This document shows positions 8,601 through 14,607 of a DNA stretch of 16,419 bases, one piece after another (the stretch's first letter is position 1; the number at the start of each line of letters is the position of its first letter). The notes under the pieces were generated by a model, which was given only the letters and a program-made list of their open reading frames with translations, did not search any database and was not told where the DNA came from. The position numbers and the translations under genes were made by a program. This DNA is from Desulfovibrionaceae bacterium UBA6814 (GTDB lineage: Bacteria; Desulfobacterota; Desulfovibrionia; Desulfovibrionales; Desulfovibrionaceae), in NCBI GenBank assembly GCA_002452635.1, contig DKEU01000128.1, positions 14,625 to 31,043 of the forward strand, given 5' to 3'.

Positions 8601-9392
8601 CCAGGGCGAGGGGGTGATCTCCACCAGCTTCTGGTGGTTGCGCTGCACCGTGCAGTCGCGTTCGTCAAAGGCGAAGACGTTGCCCCACTTGTCCGCCACC
8701 ACCTGGATCTCGATGTGGCGCACCGAGGTGAGCAGCTTCTCCACGTAGAGCTTGGCGTTGCCGAAGGAGGCCGCGGCCATGGCGCTGGCCTTGTTGAAGG
8801 CGTCGGACAGCTGCTCGGGCTTGAACACCTCGTAGATGCCCCGTCCGCCGCCCCCGCCCTCGGCCTTGAGCATGATGGGGAAGCCCAGCTTGGCCGCCAC
8901 CTCGCGGGCCTCGGGAATGGAGACCGCGCCCTCGGAACCGGGCACCACCGGCACGCCCAGGCGCAGGGCCAGCTTGCGCACCTCCACCTTGTTGCCCAGC
9001 AGGCGCATGGCCTCGGAAGAGGGGCCGATGAACTCGATGCCCGCGGCCCGGCACTTCTCGGGGAAGGTGTCGTCCTCGGCCGCAAAGCCCCAGCCGGGGT
9101 GGATGGCGATGACCCCGCGCGCCTTGGCCAGGCGGATGATGCGGTCGATGTCCAGGTAGGCCCGGGGGTTGTCGCCGAGCAGCAGGAGCTCCTGGGCGCC
9201 GGCGATGGCCGGCGAGGACTTGTCCACGTCGGTCACGGTGAGCACCGGCACCGCGCCGCTCATCTCGCGGATGGAGCGGACGATGCGGCGGGCCGGGATG
9301 CCCCGGTTGGCCACCAGGATGGGCTTGCCCTCAATCAGGGAGAGGACTTCGTAAAAGGAGCGGGGCTTGTCGACGGAGCCTTTCTTGGCCAT
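5679..9392 (-). CDS. pyc: Pyruvate carboxylase with C-terminal zinc-ribbon tail
   Basis: This gene encodes a 1237-residue biotin enzyme that carboxylates pyruvate to oxaloacetate with ATP and bicarbonate, replenishing C4 acids. ATG 9392 is preceded by AGGTGG at 5 bases; GTG 9401 overlaps that ribosome site and is less likely. Biotin carboxylase spans about 20-480, with the glycine-rich ATP loop (EGGGGGRG 178-185), ERDCTVQRNHQK 244-255 and EVNTRLQVEH 308-317. The carboxyltransferase domain (about 548-850) is divergent but keeps DTTTRD 553-558, LKDMAG 731-736 (carbamylated Lys732 in the family) and the metal site HYHRH 760-764. The biotinyl domain is at about 1130-1210 with SIMKQEK, biotin on Lys1169, where AMKM is more usual. 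After it comes CX2C-X10-CX2C (Cys1216, 1219, 1230, 1233), a likely zinc ribbon. Usual length is about 1150 residues. It lies 29 bases downstream of birA. Confidence 0.95.
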   Translation of the reverse strand: MAKKGSVDKPRSFYEVLSLIEGKPILVANRGIPARRIVRSIREMSGAVPVLTVTDVDKSSPAIAGAQELLLLGDNPRAYLDIDRIIRLAKARGVIAIHPGWGFAAEDDTFPEKCRAAGIEFIGPSSEAMRLLGNKVEVRKLALRLGVPVVPGSEGAVSIPEAREVAAKLGFPIMLKAEGGGGGRGIYEVFKPEQLSDAFNKASAMAAASFGNAKLYVEKLLTSVRHIEIQVVADKWGNVFAFDERDCTVQRNHQKLVEITPSPWPDMTVALREKLKQYAMQLVKAVGYYSLCTVEFLVDESGTPYLIEVNTRLQVEHGITECRYGVDLVEEQIAVAFGSRLRFSAKATKPLNHAMQCRINCEDPQNKFAPNAGIITRYVSPGGPGIRLDSCISAGYEFPSQYDSAASLLVAYGKSWKKVLRTTERALKEYFISGVKTTLHFHEQIVRHRRFRDGLYNTNFIANAPELLDYVDEEPEALRLSRLAAEISAKGYNPHVQLGEYRGRADKRLGRFNPHLPRIYPKAYPSPYKRGDRDAVLDYVRETREQGKVHFTDTTTRDITQSNSGNRFRLAEDRLIGEYLDNCNFFSLENGGGAHYHVAMLANMTYPFTEAKEWNEFAPKTLKQILIRSTNVLGYKPQPGNLMRRTGEMICEHYDVIRCFDFLNHVENMKPFAEVALSSRANIFEPAISLSWAAGFDVAHYLEVTEEILDVCRKAAGVSKKKIQKMITLGLKDMAGVCPPHFMRELVAALRKKYPELILHYHRHYTDGLFVPAVGAAAQAGAHIVDTAIGASVRWYGQGEVLSTAAYMEQEFGLSNVLNEDVIRHCNFALKQIMPYYDRYTAPYFRGIDYDVVQHGMPGGATSSSQEGALKQGYIHLLPFMLQFLAGTRKIVRYHDVTPGSQITWNTAFLAVTGAFKRGGEREVKEMLDVLDLVTSTPEKELSDNLKKARLDLYRDSNDAFRNLLLGKYGRLPLGFPPDWVYESAFGPDYKKALAERTEVSPLAELKDIDMDAERDALRAHLRRDPTEEEFVNYLNHPGDALKTIAFQAKYGDPNNLPLDVWFEGLVPGVEMSFADSQGKPHHMTVAHISQPDATGLSTVTFTLDSETLRHQVKVAEPKTGGAVSGEMADPTNPFHVAAPSNGDLWIMYVAVGDVVKAGEELFNISIMKQEKAVLAPADGIVRRVLKHADYQQDKKMVPVKEGQLLVELGPIPRTCKECGHPVQESYAFCPDCGQKL

Positions 9393-9421
9393 GGAAACCA
9401 CCTCACAGGGGGACTTGTTTC

Positions 9422-10351
9422 TTACCCGCGGCTCTGCGAGCCGTTCGCGGGCGCGGCGCTGATGCTTCCAGCGTGCAGGACAATCCGCCTACCCTCCCGG
9501 GACAGGGCCAACCCGCCGTCCGGTTGGAGCCCCAGGAGCGTCGCGGTAAAGGGGACGCCCGAGCCGTGCACCAGCACTTCCCGGCCGACCCAGGCCAACC
9601 GCCCGGTGAATTGGGACGGAAACACAGCAGGATTGCCGCGAGAAACTTTCAGCGCATACCAATCTCTGCAAAAATCCTCAAGGGCCAACATAAGACGCAA
9701 CGGGCCCAGGTCCAGACCTGCATTGGCCAGGCAGGCCGCGGGCTGGGCCCACTCATCGCGCAGCAAGGCGTCCGGCGGGGTGGCCGCCAGGTTCAGGCCC
9801 AGGCCCACCAGCACCCGGCCCCGGCGCTCCTCCACCAGGATGCCCCCCACCTTGCGGTCGGCCAGGAGCAAATCGTTGGGCCACTTGAGGGCCAGGGACA
9901 CGCCCCGCCCCTCCAGGGCCTCGGCCACCAGGAGCCCGGCGGCCAGGGGCGTCAGGTCGGCGAAGCCCGGGGGCGGCGCAGGCCAGGCCCAGGCCGCGTG
10001 CAGGTTGCCCGCGGGCGAGTGCCAGGCCCGGCGCAACTGGCCCCGGCCCGCGGTCTGGGAAACCGCCAGCACGGCGCCCCACTCGGGCAGCCGGCCCTGG
10101 TCCCAGAGCTCCCAGGCCAGGTCCAGGGAGGAGGCGCACTCCCCCACCACCAGCACGTGGCCCGCCGCGGGGCTGCGCCACAGCGCGGACCCGGGGCCCT
10201 CGCCGGGGATGCGCTCCCAGGGGCCCAGGGCGGCCACGTCCGAGGCCCACAGGGCATGGGCCGCGGCCAGGGCGGCAGGGTCCAGGACCTGCCCCTTCCC
10301 GGACGCCTCGGATTCGCGGATGAAGACCCCCCCTGGAGCGGACATGGGCAT
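9422..10351 (-). CDS. birA: Biotin--[acetyl-CoA-carboxylase] ligase, catalytic type without DNA-binding domain
   Basis: This gene encodes a 309-residue biotin protein ligase. It activates biotin with ATP and attaches it to the lysine of a biotinyl domain, most obviously that of the pyruvate carboxylase encoded 29 bases downstream. The core shows GECASSLDLAWEL (70-82), the biotinyl-adenylate loop AGRGQLRR (101-108), KWPNDLLL (156-163) and KVGGILVEE (167-175). A C-terminal SH3-like part follows at about 255-300. The loop differs from the E. coli form GRGRRG. The first 65 residues do not look like the winged helix used by E. coli BirA to repress biotin genes, so it is probably a pure ligase. The start is not secure: ATG 10351 has only a weak ribosome site (GGTAGAG), and ATG 10345 is an in-frame alternative. 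It should be the first gene of the birA-pyc-PEP synthase operon. Confidence 0.92.
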   Translation of the reverse strand: MPMSAPGGVFIRESEASGKGQVLDPAALAAAHALWASDVAALGPWERIPGEGPGSALWRSPAAGHVLVVGECASSLDLAWELWDQGRLPEWGAVLAVSQTAGRGQLRRAWHSPAGNLHAAWAWPAPPPGFADLTPLAAGLLVAEALEGRGVSLALKWPNDLLLADRKVGGILVEERRGRVLVGLGLNLAATPPDALLRDEWAQPAACLANAGLDLGPLRLMLALEDFCRDWYALKVSRGNPAVFPSQFTGRLAWVGREVLVHGSGVPFTATLLGLQPDGGLALSREGRRIVLHAGSISAAPANGSQSRG

Positions 10352-10451
10352 GCTCTACCGGGTTCCCGGACCATGCGCAATCGCCGCGGCACATCGTGAA
10401 ATCGCGGACAAGCCCCTGGCGCGACGCAGACCAATCGGCTACTCTCGGGCC

Positions 10452-11624
10452 ATGCGCATCCTCCTGGTGGGCGGCGCGGTCCGCGACCTGCTCTGGGGCC
10501 GGCAGCCGGCCGAACGCGACTTTCTGGTGCTGGACGCCGCGCCCCACGAGTTCATGGCCCGGTTCCCCGGGGCCAAGCTGGTGGGCAAGGCCTTCCCGGT
10601 GTTCATCCTGGACGGCGAGGAATACGCCTTTCCCCGGGGAGACGGCCTGCACGAGGACCTGCTGGCCCGGGATTTCACGGTCAACGCCCTGGCCCTGGAC
10701 CTTCCGGACTACCCGGCCCTGCCCGAGCGGGCGGACCCGGATCAGGTGCACGCCGCCCACCCCGACTCCCGAGCCGACCTGGCCGCCCGGGTGCTGCGCC
10801 CGGCCTCGGACACGGCCCTCCGGGACGACCCCCTGCGGGTGTTCCGGGCGGCCCGCTTCCTGGCCCGGTTCCCGGACCTCTCCCCCCACCCGGCCCTGGC
10901 CGCATCCATGCGCGCCGCGGCCCGGGACGGCCTGCTGGCCGGGCTGGCCGCGGAGCGGGTGGGCATGGAGCTGCGCAAGGCCCTGCGCGCCCCGGCGCCG
11001 GGGCGCTTCCTGCGCCTGCTGGACGCGGCCGGCTGCCTGTCCCCCTGGTTCACGGAGCTGGAGGGCGCAGCAACCGTCCCGGCCGGCCCTGCGGCGCACC
11101 ACGCCGAGAGCGTGCTGGAGCACACCGCCCAGGTCATGGACCGGCTGGCCGGCCTGGACCCGGGCAACGAGCTGGCCGGCTGGATGGGCCTCGCCCACGA
11201 CCTGGGCAAGGCCCTCACCCCGCGGGAGGAATGGCCGCGCCACATCGGGCACGAGGCGAGGGGCCAGGACGCGGCCGAGTCCCTGGGCCGGCGGCTGGCC
11301 CTGCCCGAAAGGCTGGTGGCCGCGGGACGCCTGGCCGCCCGGCTGCACATGCAGGCCATGCGCTACGCCAAGCTGCGCCCCGGCACGCGCGTGGACCTGC
11401 TGGATCGAGCCGCGGCCGGGGCGGTGGCGCGAGAGATCTTCCTCCTGGCCCAGGCCGACCACGGCGCGGACCACTGGCCCGCGGCCTCGGCGGACCTGGC
11501 GGCCATGCGCGCGGTGCGCCTGCCCCCGGGCGACCGCGACCTGGGGCCCGAGTCCGGCCGCCGCCTGCGCGAGCTGCGCGCCGCGGCCCTGGCCCGGCGC
11601 GGTGCGGCTCCGGCAGACGGTTGA
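10452..11624 (+). CDS. cca: CCA-adding tRNA nucleotidyltransferase, multifunctional HD-domain type
   Basis: This gene encodes a 390-residue enzyme that builds or repairs the 3' CCA end of tRNAs without a template. The nucleotidyltransferase head starts with MRILLVGGAVRD, matching the E. coli start, which fixes ATG 10452 despite a poor ribosome site. Further class II motifs are RDFTVNALALD (73-83) and DDPLRVFRAARF (125-136). The metal-binding pair usually written DxD is Glu21-Arg-Asp23 here. The C-terminal half carries an HD phosphohydrolase domain (EHTAQV 223-228, AHDLGK 248-253, HIGHE 264-268). This places it with the multifunctional E. coli-type enzyme that also has phosphodiesterase and phosphatase activity. 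It is divergent from birA; 100 bases separate their start codons and I see no good promoter there. The secreted peptidase gene follows after 63 bases and may be co-transcribed. Confidence 0.93.
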   Translation: MRILLVGGAVRDLLWGRQPAERDFLVLDAAPHEFMARFPGAKLVGKAFPVFILDGEEYAFPRGDGLHEDLLARDFTVNALALDLPDYPALPERADPDQVHAAHPDSRADLAARVLRPASDTALRDDPLRVFRAARFLARFPDLSPHPALAASMRAAARDGLLAGLAAERVGMELRKALRAPAPGRFLRLLDAAGCLSPWFTELEGAATVPAGPAAHHAESVLEHTAQVMDRLAGLDPGNELAGWMGLAHDLGKALTPREEWPRHIGHEARGQDAAESLGRRLALPERLVAAGRLAARLHMQAMRYAKLRPGTRVDLLDRAAAGAVAREIFLLAQADHGADHWPAASADLAAMRAVRLPPGDRDLGPESGRRLRELRAAALARRGAAPADG

Positions 11625-11687
11625 CGAGGGCCTGGGCATCCGGCATAGACCAGCCCATATCCATATCACGCCGACCCCGGAGCCGCC

Positions 11688-12563
11688 ATGCGCCCTGCCG
11701 CCCGAATCCTGCTTCCCGCCCTGCTCCTGTGCCTGCTCTGTTCTGTCCCTGCCCGCGCCTACGTGCGCTTCGGAGTGGAGAACCATGGGGCCGCCCCGGA
11801 CCCGGCCTTTGTGGAGAACATCACCACCCTCATCGCGGACATCCACAAGGCCTTCATCAGCGCCCTGCGCCTGCGGGTCACCTCGGACGTGCACGTGACC
11901 CTGAAATTCTACAAGGAACGCGACGAGTACGAAAAGGACGCCAAGGGATTGCGGGGGTGGAACTACGTCAACGCCATTCCCCCGGCCTTCTACCGGCACC
12001 AGCCCATGGAGATCTGGGCCGTGGACTCCCCGGACCGGGAACTGCTCCGGCAGCAAGTGCTGCACGAGTCCACCCACATGTTCGTGCACAACCTGTCCGA
12101 GAACTGCCCCATCTGGATCCACGAGGGCCTGGCCGAGGCCTTCCAGGGCGCGGTCCTGCGCAACGGGAGCTTCTTCCTCCGGCCCTACCTGCCGCGGGAC
12201 CGGATAACCAAGGACCAGGTGCAGCAGGGCCAGTTGCCGGACCTGGCCGCAACCATCGACATGACGCGCGATGACTGGCAGCGCATGGACGACTCGGGCC
12301 AGCCGGTGCGCGCCCACTCCTGGTCCGTGTGCTGGTTCCTGCTCTCCTCGCCCGAGGGCCGGCAACTGCTCAACGACCTCATCCGCGCCCACCAGCCGGG
12401 CCGCCGCCCGGAGAAGAGCTCGGCCCTGGTGGACCGCTACTGGCGCGGCGGAAGCAAGGCCCTGGACGCCGCCTGGCGCGCCTGGATACCCGGCCAGCGC
12501 GCGGCCATGCCCCTGGACATCCCCAACCCCGAGGAGCCCAGCCTGACCACTCTGATCAGGTAG
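11688..12563 (+). CDS. Secreted zinc metallopeptidase-like protein, MA clan (HExxH)
   Basis: This gene encodes a 291-residue exported protein. ATG 11688 has GGAG at 5 bases. Residues 1-24 form a Sec signal peptide: Arg residues, a leucine-rich core and probable cleavage after ARA24. No lipobox or later membrane helix is seen, so it should act in the periplasm or outside. The metal motif is HESTH at 126-130. Glu146, in the sequence PIWIHEGLAEAFQ, is the likely third ligand, the gluzincin-like layout of M1-related 'peptidase MA-like' proteins. Substrate and even proteolytic activity are unproven. About 100 residues precede the motif (a mixed alpha/beta lead with FYKERDEYEKDAKG), and a helical C-terminal part holds Trp-rich segments. 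The stop lies 3 bases from the stop of the convergent hydrolase gene. Confidence 0.85.
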   Translation: MRPAARILLPALLLCLLCSVPARAYVRFGVENHGAAPDPAFVENITTLIADIHKAFISALRLRVTSDVHVTLKFYKERDEYEKDAKGLRGWNYVNAIPPAFYRHQPMEIWAVDSPDRELLRQQVLHESTHMFVHNLSENCPIWIHEGLAEAFQGAVLRNGSFFLRPYLPRDRITKDQVQQGQLPDLAATIDMTRDDWQRMDDSGQPVRAHSWSVCWFLLSSPEGRQLLNDLIRAHQPGRRPEKSSALVDRYWRGGSKALDAAWRAWIPGQRAAMPLDIPNPEEPSLTTLIR

Positions 12564-12566
12564 GGC

Positions 12567-13379
12567 CTACCGCCCCAGGCAGTCACGCAGGAAGCCGTCC
12601 ACCGCGTCCACGTAGGGGCGGCCGGTGGCGAGCCAGCCGTTGTTGTGGTCCCCGGCCAGGCGCAGGAAGCGCCTGGGCTCGGGCGCGATCGCGTAGAGCC
12701 GCTCCCCGAACCGGTAGGGCACGATCTCGTCCGACGGGCTGTGCGCCACCAGCACCGGGCAGCGCGTGCGGGCCAGGTCCTCGGCCACGGGATAGCGCAT
12801 GCGGGCGATGAGCCGCACGGGCAGGAAGGGATAGGCCACGGCCCCCATGTCCGGCAGCGAGGTGAAGCTGGACTCCAGGATGAGCCCGGCCGGGGGCGGG
12901 TCCAGCTCCGCGGCCAGGTGCGCGGCCACGGCCCCGCCCAGGGAGCGGCCCCAGAGCACCACCCGGGTCGGGTCCTGCCCGCCCTGGCCCGTGAGCCAAG
13001 CCCAGGCCCCCCGGGCGTCGGCGTAGGTGCCCTGCTCGGTGGGCTTGCCCCGGCTTTGGCCGTAGCCGCGGTAGTCGAAGATGAAGAGGTTCAGGCCCAG
13101 GTTCCGGGCCAGGCGAACGGTCTCCAGGCGGTGGGAGATGTTGCCCGCGTTGCCGTGGAAGAAGAGCGCCGCGCCCCGGGGGTTCTCGGCAGGCACGAAC
13201 CAGCCGTGCAGCGCGGTCCCGTCCGCAGCCGGAAACCGCACCTCGGCGAAGGGCAAGCCCAGGTCCCCCGGGTCGGCCTCCAGGGTCCGGGCCGGAAAAT
13301 AGACCAGCCTCTCCTGGAACAGCCACATGCCGCCCAGCAGGGTGGCCGCCAGCGCCGCCAGAGTCCACACGATGCCCAT
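12567..13379 (-). CDS. Alpha/beta hydrolase with N-terminal membrane anchor (BEM46/YfhR-like)
   Basis: This gene encodes a 270-residue serine hydrolase-fold protein. The catalytic triad is readable: Ser146 in the nucleophile elbow GRSLGG, Asp217 in SPSDEIVPY and His245 in GDHNNG. The oxyanion-hole segment FFHGNAGN (73-80) and FDYRGYGQS (101-109) are typical of BEM46/ABHD13-like hydrolases, whose physiological esters or amides are mostly unknown. Residues 3-21 form one hydrophobic helix, so the enzyme is probably tethered to the inner membrane; the charges do not settle which side the domain faces. I chose ATG 13379 with GGAGG 9 bases upstream. GTG 13388, with another GGAGG at 5 bases, is equally possible and adds three residues. 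A 7-bp inverted repeat lies directly before these ribosome sites. The gene is divergent from the DHH gene. Confidence 0.9.
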   Translation of the reverse strand: MGIVWTLAALAATLLGGMWLFQERLVYFPARTLEADPGDLGLPFAEVRFPAADGTALHGWFVPAENPRGAALFFHGNAGNISHRLETVRLARNLGLNLFIFDYRGYGQSRGKPTEQGTYADARGAWAWLTGQGGQDPTRVVLWGRSLGGAVAAHLAAELDPPPAGLILESSFTSLPDMGAVAYPFLPVRLIARMRYPVAEDLARTRCPVLVAHSPSDEIVPYRFGERLYAIAPEPRRFLRLAGDHNNGWLATGRPYVDAVDGFLRDCLGR

Positions 13380-13399
13380 GCCGCGCACCCTCCCCTCCC

Positions 13400-13424
13400 G
13401 CTTGGAGCAGCCAACTTTCCAAGC
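13400..13424. repeat. Perfect 7-bp inverted repeat between divergent genes, operator-like
   Basis: GCTTGGA (13400-13406) and TCCAAGC (13418-13424) are perfect inverted copies with an 11-base spacer. The element ends 7 bases before the -35 of the DHH-gene promoter. On the other strand it directly abuts the purine-rich ribosome site of the hydrolase gene. It could be a regulator binding site serving both genes, or a hairpin controlling hydrolase translation. Confidence 0.45.
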
Positions 13425-13431
13425 AAATGAA

Positions 13432-13461
13432 TTGACTGTATTCCATGAATATGGCTATAAG
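13432..13461 (+). promoter_or_regulatory. Sigma-70-type promoter for the DHH phosphoesterase gene
   Basis: A -35 TTGACT (13432-13437) and a -10 TATAAG (13456-13461) are separated by 18 bases; each hexamer matches consensus at five of six positions. The region is locally AT-rich. Transcription would start near 13468, giving a leader of about 60 bases. Confidence 0.65.
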
Positions 13462-13490
13462 ATGAACGCCGTAATCGCAACTACCATCCC

Positions 13491-13513
13491 ACCCCCGGGC
13501 GGGGTCTTCTTTT
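13491..13513 (+). terminator. Attenuator-like hairpin in the leader of the DHH gene
   Basis: ACCCC (13491-13495) can pair with GGGGT (13501-13505) around a 5-base loop, followed by the T-rich tract CTTCTTTT. It lies between the predicted promoter and the ribosome site at 13514-13520, so it would act on the leader. The stem is only 5 bp and no competing anti-terminator was identified. The assignment is weak. Confidence 0.3.
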
Positions 13514-13527
13514 AAGGAGGTATGTCC

Positions 13528-14445
13528 ATGAGGCTGCTCACCAGATCGGACTTCGACGGCTTGATCTGCGCGGTCCTGCTGAACGAGATCGGGCTCATCG
13601 ACGAGTGGAAGTTCGCCCACCCGAAAGACCTGCAAGACGGGACCATCGAGGTCACGGAGAACGACATCCTGGCCAACGTGCCCTACGTCAAGGGCACCGG
13701 GATGTGGTTCGACCACCACACGTCCGAAGAGGCGCGGCTCGGCCCGGACTTCCAGTTCAAGGGCTCCTTCAAGGAATGCCCCTCCGCGGCCCGGGTGATC
13801 TGGGACTACTTCGGCGGCCATGAGAAGTTCCCCAAGGAATTCGACGAGATGATGGCGGCGGTGGACAAGGTGGACTCGGCCGACCTGACCGCGGACGAGA
13901 TCGTGAACCCCACCGGCTGGATTCTGCTCGGCTACATCATGGACCCGCGCACCGGCCTGGGCCGCTTCCGCGACTACCGCATCAGCAACTACCGGCTGAT
14001 GGAGGACCTCATCGAGTACTGCCGGGCCATGCCCGTGGACAAGATCCTCGCCCTGCCCGACGTGAAGGAGCGGGTGGACCGCTACAACGAGCAGAACGAA
14101 AAGTTCCGCCAGATGCTGGCGGACAACACCACGGCCCATGGCGCCGTGGCGGTCATCGACCTGCGCGACCAGGAGGAAATCTACGCGGGCAACCGCTTCC
14201 TGGTCTACACCATGTTCCCCCAGTGCAGCGTGTCCGTGCACGTGCTGTGGGGCCTCAAGAAGCAGAACGTGGTGTTCACCGTGGGCAAGAGCATCACCAA
14301 CCGCTCCTGCAACGTCAACGTGGGCGCGCTCATGCTGGAGTACGGCGGCGGCGGGCACAAGGCCGTGGGCACCTGCCAGATTCCCATCGCGGATGCCGAA
14401 GCCAAGCTGGAAGAGATTCTCAAGCGGCTCAACGCCGGCTGCTAG
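13528..14445 (+). CDS. DHH-family phosphoesterase (exopolyphosphatase/NrnA-like)
   Basis: This gene encodes a 305-residue cytoplasmic hydrolase of the DHH superfamily, whose members cleave phosphodiester or phosphoanhydride bonds (nanoRNA, cyclic dinucleotide products, polyphosphate). The exact substrate cannot be read. ATG 13528 is chosen because AAGGAGG (13514-13520) sits 7 bases upstream; ATG 13522 is only one base from it. Motifs are SDFDG (7-11), DHH (62-64), DKVDSAD (113-119) and the C-terminal DHHA1 signature GGGGHKAVG (273-281). The first motif is usually HxDxD, but here the His position is Arg6 while Asp8 and Asp10 remain. The total length of about 300 fits the family. It has its own promoter and a strong terminator 27 bases after the stop, so it is probably monocistronic. 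Confidence 0.88.
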   Translation: MRLLTRSDFDGLICAVLLNEIGLIDEWKFAHPKDLQDGTIEVTENDILANVPYVKGTGMWFDHHTSEEARLGPDFQFKGSFKECPSAARVIWDYFGGHEKFPKEFDEMMAAVDKVDSADLTADEIVNPTGWILLGYIMDPRTGLGRFRDYRISNYRLMEDLIEYCRAMPVDKILALPDVKERVDRYNEQNEKFRQMLADNTTAHGAVAVIDLRDQEEIYAGNRFLVYTMFPQCSVSVHVLWGLKKQNVVFTVGKSITNRSCNVNVGALMLEYGGGGHKAVGTCQIPIADAEAKLEEILKRLNAGC

Positions 14446-14470
14446 CGCACCAGCCCTCCCCAAGAGAACA

Positions 14471-14499
14471 AAGGCCGCCCCGCAAGGGGCGGCCTTTTT
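14471..14499 (+). terminator. Rho-independent terminator after the DHH gene
   Basis: A perfect 9-bp stem (GGCCGCCCC at 14473-14481 with GGGGCGGCC at 14486-14494) encloses the tetraloop GCAA and is followed by five T. It ends the DHH transcript. Its sequence is repeated almost exactly at 15169-15196 on the other side of the next gene. Confidence 0.93.
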
Positions 14500-14520
14500 G
14501 TTGATGACAACGTCCTCGCC

Positions 14521-14549
14521 TTTTCCGGGAACTATTTTTTTGATATAAG
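14521..14549 (+). promoter_or_regulatory. Extended -10 promoter candidate for the AT-rich secreted-protein gene
   Basis: TGATATAAG (14541-14549) contains a near-consensus -10 (TATAAG) with an upstream TG. Seventeen bases before it lies TTTTCC (14521-14526), a poor -35. A run of seven T lies in the spacer. The start site would be near 14556, leaving a leader of about 50 bases. Confidence 0.45.
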
Positions 14550-14607
14550 AAAGTCACTAGCGGCCAGTATCCAATTGTGAGCTCAAACCCAACACCAGGA
14601 GGACACG

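Noticed and set aside
5556..10451. An open frame of about 1600 codons running antisense through pyc and birA into cca
   Set aside because: Only its last part, from 10452, is a gene (cca). Upstream it is the shadow of pyc and birA, with no ribosome site or motif.
14571..14586. Lac-operator-like half site (AATTGTGAGC) upstream of the secreted-protein gene
   Set aside because: Only a half site is present and its symmetry is weak around GAGCTC. No LacI-type regulator is in the window, so it is probably chance.
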